This document shows positions 9,863-19,368 of a stretch of DNA of 64,000 nt, in pieces; the first letter of the stretch is position 1, and every line of letters begins with the position of its first letter. The notes beneath the pieces are model-generated. The model did no database searches and was not told the DNA's origin. It saw only the letters and a list, made by a program, of their open reading frames with translations. The stretch covers positions 1,849,405-1,913,404 of the forward strand of contig NZ_CP093397.1 of assembly GCF_029027585.1 (NCBI RefSeq), in the 5' to 3' direction. The position numbers were made by a program, and so were the translations under genes. The stretch comes from Sulfurimonas sp. GTDB taxonomy: Bacteria; Campylobacterota; Campylobacteria; Campylobacterales; Sulfurimonadaceae.

Positions 9863-9868
9863 TTCTAT

Positions 9869-11719
9869 CTAACGAACATCCTTACCTTCTGACATTTCTT
9901 TTTTATACTTAACTATTTTATTTCTACCAGTTGTTTTTGCAACATAAAGAGCAGTATCTGCTAACTTGATACACTTCCAAATAGTATCTGCATCTTCATT
10001 AAACATAGAGATACCAATACTTATAGTTTTTTGCATCGCGTCACCTGCTCCAACATCAAAACTCAAATCACCAAAAGCACGATGAATTTTTCTTGCAACC
10101 TCTAAAGTTCCTTCGACAGTTGCATTATCTAAAATAATAACAAACTCTTCTCCACCATATCGTATAGCTAAGTCAGATTCACGAATATTTTCTTTAAGAA
10201 CCTTAGCAATTTCAACAATTACCATATCGCCAACATCATGTCCATAAGTATCATTTACTTTTTTAAAGAAGTCTATATCTATCATCATTATGGAGTAAAT
10301 TTCTTTTTTTCTACCAACCTGACTCATAATTCGTTCAATGACTTCTTCTAAAAATCTTCTATTGTTAAGCCCTGTCATTGAATCTCTTCGAGATGTGTCT
10401 TTTAATTTTCCCATAAGAATATGAGAACTAATCACAGGTTTTGCAGCTTCAAGATAGTGTCTTATTCTTGAGATATAAGTATTTTTATCGTTGATTTCTT
10501 CTTTATCTTTTCCAATAATTGATATGATTAAAGAAATCTCACCATTGATTGCAAATGAAAAACATAGATAGTTTTCTTTTTCCTTTTTGCATGATTGACA
10601 TAGGTCAGGAAACTCACTAGAGAGAGTTATACTTTTTGTTCTATAAGCTCTACATAAAGAAGCATCTTCTTTCACTCCTTCTTTACAAATTAAAATATCA
10701 TCATTTGTGTTATAGTGAAGTTTTCTTGTATTTGTAGTATTGTTTACCTCATAAAGTGCAAAATTTACAATGTTGTATTTACTTTTAATAATATTTACTA
10801 AACGCATATAAACATCAAATTTTGTTGCATCTAGTTCTATCGTTTTTTTGAATTTATACACATCTGATAGCTCATTTATGATAATTTTTGATTGTTCTAG
10901 CGGGTTGTCATTTGACATATTCATTTGAGGGATTATAGTTCCTAGATTTTGCTTGATATTTCCAAAAGCATCTTGCATCTTTGAAAATAGCGTGTTCATA
11001 TGACTGACAATATCTTTAGCTTCTCCATCTACACTAGTTTCAAATCTATGTGTAAAATCTCCACCATAAGCTTTTTGTATTCCATCTTGAAGGTTTGAAA
11101 AAAGTTTTATATACGGTGAAATATAGTAGTTTAAAAGAAATAAAACAATAAACAAAAAGACTATATTTATTCCAAGAATTTTCAGTATTGTAAACATACC
11201 ACTTGTTCGCATCTCACTAATATCAAACTCCATACTTATAACACCTAGAGTATCTCCAATCTTGACATCATGGCAACTCAAACAGTTTGTATTAGCATGA
11301 TTTACAGTTGCTTTGTAAGGTATAGAAACTCTAAGTAAAATTTCATTTGCATCTTCTATAATCTTTTTTACACTGCTTCCACTTCTGAGAACTTCTTTAT
11401 CTATAGCATCTCTAACTGTTTCAAAGTTCATACCTTCGCCATATTGTTTTATGACATTTTCACTTCTTACAAGCCATAAAGATTTTACTACATCACCTCT
11501 TGAGATTTGATTTAAAAAGTATGACCTATTGTCCATCATGCCATTTATCATATGAGCAGTTAGTCCATCTTTTACAATAGTAGCGGCAAGTTTTGACTTT
11601 TCCATAGCACTTTTGATGCTGTAATCACGAAAGTTTAAAGATATATTGATAATTGTTGCAGTTGTTAGAGCAAGTAGCATTAGAGCTACAATCAGAAGAA
11701 GTTTTGACTTTGTTTGCAT
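9869..11719 (-). CDS. Membrane diguanylate cyclase with periplasmic c-type heme motif
   Basis: This sensor makes the second messenger cyclic di-GMP. A transmembrane helix at about residues 7-28 is followed by a periplasmic Tll0287-like region that ends in CLSCH (Cys146, Cys149, His150), a covalent heme c motif. A second helix lies at about 178-200 and then a linker of HAMP type. A cytoplasmic GAF-like region follows; it contains five cysteines, including a CQSC pair. The C-terminal GGDEF domain has GGEEF at 522-526 and an RESD product-inhibition site at 513-516, so it should be active and limited by its own product. The heme suggests control by oxygen, nitric oxide or redox state. It stands alone between mrp and glmS. 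Confidence 0.9.
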   Translation of the reverse strand: MQTKSKLLLIVALMLLALTTATIINISLNFRDYSIKSAMEKSKLAATIVKDGLTAHMINGMMDNRSYFLNQISRGDVVKSLWLVRSENVIKQYGEGMNFETVRDAIDKEVLRSGSSVKKIIEDANEILLRVSIPYKATVNHANTNCLSCHDVKIGDTLGVISMEFDISEMRTSGMFTILKILGINIVFLFIVLFLLNYYISPYIKLFSNLQDGIQKAYGGDFTHRFETSVDGEAKDIVSHMNTLFSKMQDAFGNIKQNLGTIIPQMNMSNDNPLEQSKIIINELSDVYKFKKTIELDATKFDVYMRLVNIIKSKYNIVNFALYEVNNTTNTRKLHYNTNDDILICKEGVKEDASLCRAYRTKSITLSSEFPDLCQSCKKEKENYLCFSFAINGEISLIISIIGKDKEEINDKNTYISRIRHYLEAAKPVISSHILMGKLKDTSRRDSMTGLNNRRFLEEVIERIMSQVGRKKEIYSIMMIDIDFFKKVNDTYGHDVGDMVIVEIAKVLKENIRESDLAIRYGGEEFVIILDNATVEGTLEVARKIHRAFGDLSFDVGAGDAMQKTISIGISMFNEDADTIWKCIKLADTALYVAKTTGRNKIVKYKKEMSEGKDVR

Positions 11720-11804
11720 ATAAAATCACTTGTGTTGAGATTTTTGAAATTAATTAATCATCATAACAAAGAATATGTTAAGTTTGTATAAAGTGTTTAA
11801 AATG

Positions 11805-13619
11805 TCACTCTACCGTAACACTTTTAGCTAAATTTCGTGGCATATCTACATCATTTCCCAGTCTTACAGAAATCTCTAAAGAAAGCAGTTGAACAACAAC
11901 CATCATCTCAAAAAACTCTAACATATAATCTTTACATTTTGAGATAGCTATAAAATCATCAGCTTTATCAAACTCTTTTGAACTAATAGCACAGATAGTA
12001 GAATCTCTAGCACTTAACTCTTCTACATTACTTTTTGATTTTTCATAATGCAAGTGTTCTGGAAGTAGAGCAATAGTAAAAAGTTCAGGGTCCGCAAGTG
12101 CGATAGGACCATGTTTCATCTCTCCAGAAGGATAACCTTCAGCATGAAGGTATGAAATTTCTTTTAGTTTTAATGCTCCTTCAAGTGCTAGTGGATAGAA
12201 TATATCTCGGCCAATAAAGAAAAAACCATGCCCGTGAAGGTATCGTTTTGAGAGTCTTTTTAGTTTTTCATGCATCTCATCAGTTACTTTAACAGATGCT
12301 GGAACTTCTCTTAAGAGGGAGATTTGTCTTGAAATTTCACTAGATGCAAGAGTGTTTTTGATCTTAGCAATATAAAGACTCATCATCCAAAATATTGTAA
12401 CTTGAGTTGCAAATGCTTTTGTAGATGCCACACCTTTCTCAATCCCAGCGCGGGTTAAAATAGTTGCATCTGCTAGTCTTACCATTGAAGAATTGTCAAC
12501 ATTACAAATAACTAAAGTTCTTAAACCAGCATTTTTTGCCATTTTCAATGTTTCTAAAGTGTCTGCTGTTTCTCCACTTTGTGATATCACAACAAAAAGA
12601 GTATCTTTTGCCATTATGGGCTCTCTGTATCTGAATTCACTTGCTATCTCAACAGAAGTTCTGATTTTTGCGTATCTTTCAAAAAGGTATGAAGCAGTTA
12701 ATGCTGAATGGTAAGAAGTTCCACAAGCGCAAAGTTTTATCTCATTAATACTAGCAAAAAAATCTTTATCAAGTTCATCAAAAATAATCTCATCATCGTT
12801 AAGTCGTCCCATCAAAGTATCTGAGATAACATCACCTTGTTCATATATCTCTTTTTCCATAAAAAATCTAAATCCATCTTTTTGGGCAGAGAGTTTGTTT
12901 TGAGAAAGTTTGCTGAAAATAGCCTCTTTTTGTTTTGCATCTTTATCTAAAATTACAATTTCATCAGGTCTAACATAACCATAATCACCATCTTCAAAAT
13001 AGTTTACTTCTTTTGCTTTACCAATAAGAGGAGTATCAGAAGATGCAAAATATTTTTCACCTTCTTCATTAATACCAAAAAGCATAGGTGAACCATGTTT
13101 TGCAAAAAAGATAGTTTTAGGTTCGGACTTTGTAGTAAGTAAAATAGCATAGGCACCATCTAACTCATTTATGGTTTTACTAAAAGCTTCAAAAGCATCT
13201 GCGCTAGATTTTAAGTTTTTTTCAAACTGATGAACTATGACTTCTGTGTCAGTTTGGCTTAAAAATTTTACTCCACTATATATAAGTTCTTTTTTTAACT
13301 CTGCATAATTTTCTATAATGCCATTATGAACAACATAAGAACTCTCGCCAAGATGGGGATGTGCATTTAGTTCAGTTGGTTTTCCATGTGTTGCCCATCT
13401 AGTATGACCAATCCCAACAGCAAAACCCTCTGTTGTAAAATCTTTTGTTTTTTCTTCAAGGTTTATAAGTTTTCCAATGGCCTTGTAGTTTGAAAATTCC
13501 CCATTTTGTAAAACTGCGATACCTGCAGAGTCATAACCTCTATACTCTAACTCTTTGAGTCCATCAAGTAAAATTTCTTTAGTATTTTTTTCGCCTATGT
13601 ATCCAACAATTCCACACAT
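11805..13619 (-). CDS. glmS: Glutamine--fructose-6-phosphate aminotransferase
   Basis: GlmS makes glucosamine-6-phosphate from fructose-6-phosphate and glutamine, the first step towards UDP-GlcNAc for peptidoglycan, lipopolysaccharide and the amino sugars of the glycan locus in this window. The protein starts MCGIVGYIG, so Cys2 becomes the N-terminal nucleophile that releases ammonia. The glutaminase domain (about 1-230) contains the GHTRWATHG segment. Two SIS sugar-isomerase domains follow, and the C-terminus DMPRNLAKSVTVE is the typical ending. The length of 604 residues is normal. The ATG overlaps the glnD stop by one base (TAATG), so the two are probably translated together, linking nitrogen sensing with amino-sugar synthesis. 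Confidence 0.97.
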   Translation of the reverse strand: MCGIVGYIGEKNTKEILLDGLKELEYRGYDSAGIAVLQNGEFSNYKAIGKLINLEEKTKDFTTEGFAVGIGHTRWATHGKPTELNAHPHLGESSYVVHNGIIENYAELKKELIYSGVKFLSQTDTEVIVHQFEKNLKSSADAFEAFSKTINELDGAYAILLTTKSEPKTIFFAKHGSPMLFGINEEGEKYFASSDTPLIGKAKEVNYFEDGDYGYVRPDEIVILDKDAKQKEAIFSKLSQNKLSAQKDGFRFFMEKEIYEQGDVISDTLMGRLNDDEIIFDELDKDFFASINEIKLCACGTSYHSALTASYLFERYAKIRTSVEIASEFRYREPIMAKDTLFVVISQSGETADTLETLKMAKNAGLRTLVICNVDNSSMVRLADATILTRAGIEKGVASTKAFATQVTIFWMMSLYIAKIKNTLASSEISRQISLLREVPASVKVTDEMHEKLKRLSKRYLHGHGFFFIGRDIFYPLALEGALKLKEISYLHAEGYPSGEMKHGPIALADPELFTIALLPEHLHYEKSKSNVEELSARDSTICAISSKEFDKADDFIAISKCKDYMLEFFEMMVVVQLLSLEISVRLGNDVDMPRNLAKSVTVE

Positions 13620-16133
13620 TATTTTGAGTCCTTAGTTAGTAGTTCATAAATTTTATCGACATTATTGCATATATCATTTTGTTTTTCCATTAAGAAGCTA
13701 TCGCGAACTTTATGTTTAGTTGAGTGGATTTTTGCTGTTACAATATTTATGTCAAGTTTCTCAAATATGTCCATTATGTATGCTAAAAGACCGATTTGAT
13801 TTTTAGTATTTACCTTTACCTCTGCATGTGTAAGTGAATGTTCACAATCAATAATAATTTCTTCTCTTTTGATAGTTATCTCTTTTAGTTTAACTATCCT
13901 TTTCATGTCAAAAGCTTTTTTAACTAACTCTTGAACTTCTTTCAGTTCATCTCCATCTACATTTTTAATAAACTCTATCTTAAAATATTTTAAATCATCA
14001 AAAAGTGTAAATATCTCCATAGATGCAACATCAAGATGACGGAGTGTTGCTAAAAGATAACCAACATTCAGAGGAACTCTTCTATATATTTCAATACTTA
14101 AAGAGTTTTCTCTATGAATAAGGTAAGAATAATCTGAGGTGTTTTTTGCTTTTTTTGCAATTCTTACAAGGTCAAGTATCGTGTGTTTAAAGAAAAAGAG
14201 ATTTGATTCTACACGAAGAAGTTTTGCTTGAAGATCTTTTGGAAGTTCTTTAAATTCTTTAGAATTTTTCACTCTTTTTTCTATGGCAATTCTCTTAGAA
14301 GCATCTGTGATTCGGTCACTATTTTGTGAAACTTCTAAAGCACTTGTATATAAATCATGAAGTAATTTAGAATTAAATGAGTTATATGTAGTTTCACTAA
14401 CACCGTTTATATCGGCATAAGTTAAAATATAAAGTAGTCTTAAATTTTTTATATCTTTAACACTTGACATAAATTTATAAAGAGTTTTTTCGTTATAAAT
14501 ATTTTCTTTAAATGCAACATTACTCATCAAAACATGATACTTAACCAATAAAATTGCACGCTCAATCAATGCTTGACTTAGATGAAGTTTAGTCGCAAAA
14601 GGAAGTATAAGTTTTGCTCCAACTTCGCTATGGTCTTGTTTTCTGCCTTTTCCTGTGTCATGAAGCAGTACAACTATTTTTAGTAAAAGTTTTTCATCAA
14701 TAGATAGTTCATTGTGTAACTCTTGAATAAAAGGCTCTTTTATGTTTTCCAACGCTTGAATTGATTTAATAGAATGAATATCAACAGGATAATGATGATA
14801 ACCATCAAACTGAGGAAGATGAAGAACTTTTCTAAAACTTGAAAAAGAGTAGATGCAAGATACCAGCGTCCCAAAAAAGTTTTAAAAAGCAGTAAATATT
14901 GTCTTTTTTCAAAAGGTCTTTTAATAGCATATATGTTTTATTTGACAGTGGGTATGGTATCTTTGTATAGGTTAACTGATTTAAAAATCCTGCATCAAAA
15001 TGGTAAGACTTATCAGGTATTGAAATTAATATTTCTAAAACATCGTTGATCGGTTGAATTTTTAGATTGAATGAAGCGTATAGTCTATCATCTAAAAGAT
15101 AGATGCCTTTACTTAGTCTATTGTTTTTAAACTTTTTTACATAACTCATATTGGTAATATATGGCTTAACCATTTTTTTAACAAAGATTTGTGTGAAGTT
15201 GTTTATACGCCATTGTGCTTGAAGGACTTTTGTGAGCATTTTAAGTTCAGTTTTAAAGCCTAGCATCTTAGAAACTTGAGGCATGAGTTCCAATATAAGT
15301 TTATCTTCTTGTTTATGTGCAATTAGGTGAAGCGCACTTCTAACTCGATATAAGAGTTCTAATGCTATTCGATACTCTTTATACTCTTCATCAGAAAAAA
15401 GTGTTTGACTTAAATCTCGTAAGTTATCAACGCCATAAATAGTTTGAGCTACCCAGATAAGTAATTGTGTATCTCTAAGACCACCAACACTCTCTTTTAT
15501 GTTTGGTTGCATAGAAGTTGGGTATTTTTTGCGTCTAATTTGCGCTTCTTCAACTTTTGCCAAGATAAACTCTTTTTGTTCAAAGAGTCTGATTTTGTTT
15601 AGTTCTTTTTGCGTAGAGTGCCAAGTAAATGGTGAGCCTGTTATTAGGCGAGATTCCATTAGAGAGGTTTTTATAGTTATATCTTCAGTAGATGCTTTAA
15701 ATAAATCACTTGTTTCGTGGACTCTATGCCCTAGTTTTAAACCAGAATCAAGAGCAAGATAAAAAAGTTTTTCTATGATGAGTTGAGTATTAAAGCCTTC
15801 AACATCTTCATAAACTATGAGAAGGTCAATATCACTGTGAACACAAAGTTGCTCTCTTCCATAACTCCCAAGTGCGACAATCGCTATAGGAATAGAACTT
15901 CTCATAGGCAAATAGTTTCCAAAAACTCGCCTTAAGATAGTTTTATACATTAAAGATATGATAGAGTCCAGTTTTTTTGTATGTTTAACTAAAAAGTCTT
16001 TACCCTGAGAGTTTTCAAAAAGCTCAGGAAGAGAGTCTTTATAGCTCTCTATGTAGGTCTTGAAAAGTTTTGAAAGCTCAAAATCTGAACCATTTTTTTC
16101 TATGATGTCTTCTATTTGTAATAATATATCCAA
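13619..16133 (-). pseudogene. glnD: PII uridylyltransferase GlnD, interrupted by a one-base frameshift
   Basis: GlnD adds and removes UMP on the PII protein according to glutamine level. The N-terminal nucleotidyltransferase domain (GSYGREQLCVHSDIDLL) is read from ATG at 16133. That frame goes off course after FWDAGILH and stops at 14832. The next frame already reads FSSFRKVLHLPQFDGYHHYP, a normal GlnD segment before the HD domain, and continues through LLHDTGKGRKQDHS and the C-terminal ACT region to 13619. The two halves join perfectly if the five-A run at 14842-14846 (plus strand) had one A fewer. The repaired protein would have 837 residues, a usual size. The HD-domain His of the DIHS segment lies upstream of any start available to the second half, so two independent genes are unlikely. 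A sequencing error is possible. Confidence 0.88.
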
Positions 16134-16169
16134 AAGTTTATGCCTAATAATGTTTTTATGATTATAAGA

Positions 16170-16175
16170 TATAAT
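16170..16175 (+). promoter_or_regulatory. Likely -10 box (TATAAT) for the salvage gene run
   Basis: A perfect TATAAT lies 27 bases before the ATG at 16203, in the 69-base divergent region between glnD and the small monooxygenase-fold gene. No clear -35 box is seen, which is usual for Campylobacterota housekeeping promoters. A ribosome site (AAGGAT) follows at the expected distance. Confidence 0.5.
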
Positions 16176-16202
16176 TTCTCAAAACATAATTAAGGATAAA
16201 GA

Positions 16203-16490
16203 ATGTCAATAACAAAAAGAGTAACATTTATAGCAAAAGAGGGTAGTGAAGCAAAAATGAAAGAGCTTTTAACTGCAATGGTGCTCCCGAGTAAAGTAGA
16301 AGATGGATGTATTTTTTATGATATTTTTGTATATGAAAATAACCCAAGAAAATTCATGGCAGTAGAATCTTGGAGAGATGATGCAGCACTTGATGGACAT
16401 AAATCAACAGAGCATTATGCAACTTATAAATCTTCTTTTGAACCATACTGTGATAAAAAATATAGTGATGAACTAGAAATTTTAGGATAA
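16203..16490 (+). CDS. Antibiotic biosynthesis monooxygenase (ABM) fold protein, LsrG-like
   Basis: The 95-residue protein is a single ABM ferredoxin-like domain. Typical features are the MSITKRVTFIAKEGSEAKMK start, the central GCIFYDIFVYENNP strand and ESWRDDAALDGHKSTEHY with the conserved Trp and His. Relatives include LsrG, which isomerises phosphorylated autoinducer-2, and YgiN, a quinol monooxygenase. It ends 3 bases before an LsrK-like kinase gene. That context favours an LsrG-like role on phosphorylated AI-2 or a related phospho-sugar, but sequence alone does not separate the two activities. A TATAAT box and a ribosome site lie upstream, so it opens the plus-strand run. Confidence 0.8.
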   Translation: MSITKRVTFIAKEGSEAKMKELLTAMVLPSKVEDGCIFYDIFVYENNPRKFMAVESWRDDAALDGHKSTEHYATYKSSFEPYCDKKYSDELEILG

Positions 16491-16493
16491 GTT

Positions 16494-18056
16494 TTGAACT
16501 ACTTAATGGCAATTGACGCTGGAACAGGAAGCGTTCGAGCAGTTATCTTTGATACAGAAGGAAATCAAATAGGCGTAGCTCAAAAAGAGTGGACTCATTT
16601 AGAAGAAGATGGAGTACCAAACTCTATGAGTTTTGATTTTAAAAAAAACTTTGAACTAGTAGTTTGGTGCATAAAAAATGCAATCTTAGATGCCAACTTA
16701 AAGGCTGAAGATATAATCGCTCTAAGTGCTACGAGTATGCGTGAGGGAATAGTTCTTTATGATGAAAATGGTGAGGAACTTTGGGCAGTTGCAAATGTCG
16801 ATGCAAGAGCGGATAAGGAAGTAAAATATTTAAAAGAAAATTTTTCTGGTATTGAGCAAGAGTTTTACAACTTGTCTGGACAAACTTTTGCTTTAGGAAC
16901 TTTACCTAGAATCATGTGGCTTAAAAATAATAAACCCAAAGTCTATGAAAAAGTAGCCAATATCTCTATGATAGGAGATTGGATTTTAGCAAAGTTAAGT
17001 GGAGTTATAGCAACAGACCCTAGTAACGGTGGAACGACTGGAATTTTTTCTTTAAAGAATCGTGATTGGGTTAGTGGAATGGCTGATAAAGTTGGCATAA
17101 AAAGTGATATATTTCCTAAAGTTTTAGAAGTTGGAACTTTGATGGGAAATGTTAGTGAAGAAGCTTCTAAACTCACAGGACTAACATGCAAAACTAAAGT
17201 AGTCATGGGTGGTGGAGATGTGCAACTTGGAAGTGCAGGGCTTGGCGTGGTTGAGTTAGGTCAAGTTGCAGTTTTAGGTGGTTCGTTTTGGCAACAAGTT
17301 GTAAATATACCTAGTGACACACTGCCTCCTTCTGATATGAGCATAAGAGTAAATCCTCATGTGATTTCAAATCAATCACAAGCTGAAGGCATAACTTTTT
17401 TTAGTGGTTTGGTAATGAGATGGTTTAGAGATGCTTTTTGTGAGATAGAAAAAGAAGAAGCTAAAAAACGGGGCATAGATACCTATGCCGTTTTAGAAGA
17501 AAAAGCAGCAAAAGTTCCTGTTGGTTCACACGGGATTTTACCGATATTCTCAGATGCTATGAAGTATAGAAAATGGTATCACGCAGCTCCTAGTTTTTTA
17601 AATCTTAGTATAGATGCTAACATTTGTAACCGTGCTTCAATGTTTAGAAGTTTACAAGAAAATGCAGCTATCGTGAGTGCAATAAATTTAGAAAAAATAG
17701 AAGAATTTACAAATATAAAAATAGAGAAAATAGTTTTTGCTGGTGGTGCATCTAAGGGTGCATTATGGTCACAGATTTTAGCAGATGTAACAGGATGTAG
17801 AGTGCAAATACCTAAAGTCACAGAAGCAACTGCTCTAGGTGCTGCAATGGCGGCAGGAGTTGGTGCAGGTATATATGAGTCAATAGAAAAAGCTGCAAAA
17901 AAATTGGTTGTTTGGGATAAAACTTATGAACCAAATCTAGAAAACAAAAAACTCTATGATGAGATTAAATATAGGTTTAGTAAAGCTTATGAAGCACAAC
18001 TAAAGTTAGTTGATGATAATATCACGACTTCAATGTGGAAAGCACCAGGCTTATAA
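16494..18056 (+). CDS. lsrK: Autoinducer-2 kinase (LsrK-like FGGY kinase)
   Basis: This 520-residue kinase has the two-domain FGGY layout. The first phosphate loop is AIDAGTGSVRAVIFD, and the second domain has FAGGASKGALWSQILADV and TEATALGAAMAAGVG for ATP binding. Its length and start (MNYLMAIDAGTGSVRAV) align best with LsrK, which phosphorylates the AI-2 precursor DPD, rather than with xylulose or glycerol kinases. The start is taken as TTG at 16494, which gives the family N-terminus; an ATG at 16506 is four codons later. The partner transporter genes lsrACDB and the regulator lsrR are not seen, so the substrate is either made inside the cell or enters by another route. A different sugar substrate remains possible. 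Confidence 0.82.
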   Translation: MNYLMAIDAGTGSVRAVIFDTEGNQIGVAQKEWTHLEEDGVPNSMSFDFKKNFELVVWCIKNAILDANLKAEDIIALSATSMREGIVLYDENGEELWAVANVDARADKEVKYLKENFSGIEQEFYNLSGQTFALGTLPRIMWLKNNKPKVYEKVANISMIGDWILAKLSGVIATDPSNGGTTGIFSLKNRDWVSGMADKVGIKSDIFPKVLEVGTLMGNVSEEASKLTGLTCKTKVVMGGGDVQLGSAGLGVVELGQVAVLGGSFWQQVVNIPSDTLPPSDMSIRVNPHVISNQSQAEGITFFSGLVMRWFRDAFCEIEKEEAKKRGIDTYAVLEEKAAKVPVGSHGILPIFSDAMKYRKWYHAAPSFLNLSIDANICNRASMFRSLQENAAIVSAINLEKIEEFTNIKIEKIVFAGGASKGALWSQILADVTGCRVQIPKVTEATALGAAMAAGVGAGIYESIEKAAKKLVVWDKTYEPNLENKKLYDEIKYRFSKAYEAQLKLVDDNITTSMWKAPGL

Positions 18057-18075
18057 GTTACGCTCTGTAACTTTT
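18055..18075 (+). terminator. Weak hairpin overlapping the lsrK stop
   Basis: A 7-bp perfect stem (AAGTTAC / GTAACTT, 18055-18061 and 18067-18073) with a 5-base loop overlaps the last base positions of the lsrK stop codon and is followed by only two more T residues. It could slow or partly stop transcription before metK. Confidence 0.35.
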
Positions 18076-18103
18076 ACCAAAATTAAAGGTAGTTTTTCAA
18101 ACT

Positions 18104-18131
18104 AGTTTTAAGAGAGACATCTCTTTTAACT
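18104..18131 (+). repeat. Imperfect inverted repeat in the metK leader
   Basis: Arms 18104-18115 and 18120-18131 pair at 10 of 12 positions around a GACA loop, 22 bases before the metK ATG. The RNA hairpin could be a terminator or attenuator, or a regulator binding site. It does not look like any SAM riboswitch class I know. Confidence 0.4.
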
Positions 18132-18152
18132 GATAACAATTTAGGGAAAAAA

Positions 18153-19352
18153 ATGTATTTATTCACAAGTGAAGTAGTAGCCCCAGGTCATCCTGATAAA
18201 TGTGCAGATATTATATCTGATAGCATCGTTGATGCATTAATCATAAAAGATTCTAAATCAAGAGTTGCCAGTGAAGTTTTTGTAGCTGGAAAACATGTAA
18301 TAGTTGGTGGAGAAGTTACTTCAAAAGCTAACTTTAGTGATGGGGATTATGAGCAAATTGTTAAAGACGCTCTTATAAACATTGGTTATGATGGAAAAAG
18401 TGCTTTTACAAGAGAGCAATGTCTATTTCCTGAGGATGTTAAAGTTCAAATCTTACTTAATTCCCAATCTCCAGATATTAACCAAGGTGTTGATCAAGAA
18501 GATGGTGAAACTGGTGCAGGTGATCAAGGAATCATGTTTGGTTATGCTTCAAATGAAACGGCTGATTATATGCCAGCAGCTATTACTTATGCAAGAATTT
18601 TATCTGACAAAGTTTACCACTACGCACTAAAGCACAATCATAAACTTGGAGTTGATATAAAAACACAAGTTACACTTGATTATGGGAATAAAGAAAATTT
18701 TGAAAATTGTAAACCAGAGTCTATTCATACTATTGTTGTTTCTGCTCCTTCAAATGAAAATATGGATATAACAGAAGTTAGAGAGCTTCTTCAAGGTCTA
18801 ATAGATGACTCTGGACTTCCAACAGAACTTTATGACCCTAAAAAAACAATTGTTCACTTGAATCCAACTGGAAGATATGTAAATCACTCTCCACTTCACG
18901 ACAGTGGTTTAACAGGACGAAAATTAATCGTTGATAGTTTTGGTGGTTACTCTCCGATAGGCGGAGGAGCACAATCTTCAAAAGACTATACAAAAGTTGA
19001 TAGAAGTGGACTTTATGCAGCTAGATGGGTTGCAAAACATATTGTTGCTGCTGGATTTGCTAAAAAATGTTCAGTTCAACTCTCTTATGCAATAGGTGTT
19101 GCAAAACCTACTTCTGTTTCTGTTGATACTTATGGAACAGTTTGTGAAGGTTTAGATGATGATAAATTATCAACTTTTGTAAGTGAAAACTTTTCATTAA
19201 CTCCAAACTGGATTACTGCAAAATTTGCTCTTGATAAACCAAGTAAAGAAACTTTCCTATATGCAGATGTAGCTGCTCGTGGTCAAGTTGGTCAAAGTGA
19301 TTATCCTTGGGAAAAACTAGATTCTTTGGAGCTATTTAAAAAGTTAAAATAA
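18153..19352 (+). CDS. metK: S-adenosylmethionine synthetase
   Basis: MetK makes SAM from methionine and ATP. The 399-residue protein has the N-terminal SEVVAPGHPDKCADIISD segment with the catalytic His, the ATP-site loop GAGDQGIMFGYASNET, and the GGGAQSSKDYTKVDRSG region with the phosphate-binding lysine. All fit an active enzyme. AGGGA lies before the ATG. The gene stands 96 bases after lsrK, with hairpins between, and 16 bases before mtnK. Its presence upstream of genes that process the by-products of SAM use (methylthioribose, possibly AI-2) suggests common control of supply and clean-up. Confidence 0.97.
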   Translation: MYLFTSEVVAPGHPDKCADIISDSIVDALIIKDSKSRVASEVFVAGKHVIVGGEVTSKANFSDGDYEQIVKDALINIGYDGKSAFTREQCLFPEDVKVQILLNSQSPDINQGVDQEDGETGAGDQGIMFGYASNETADYMPAAITYARILSDKVYHYALKHNHKLGVDIKTQVTLDYGNKENFENCKPESIHTIVVSAPSNENMDITEVRELLQGLIDDSGLPTELYDPKKTIVHLNPTGRYVNHSPLHDSGLTGRKLIVDSFGGYSPIGGGAQSSKDYTKVDRSGLYAARWVAKHIVAAGFAKKCSVQLSYAIGVAKPTSVSVDTYGTVCEGLDDDKLSTFVSENFSLTPNWITAKFALDKPSKETFLYADVAARGQVGQSDYPWEKLDSLELFKKLK

Positions 19353-19368
19353 TCCTTGGGAGGTAGAG

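Noticed and set aside
18057-18152. Possible SAM riboswitch before metK
   Set aside because: Only two small hairpins are present; neither has the conserved cores of SAM-I, SAM-II or SAM-III riboswitches.
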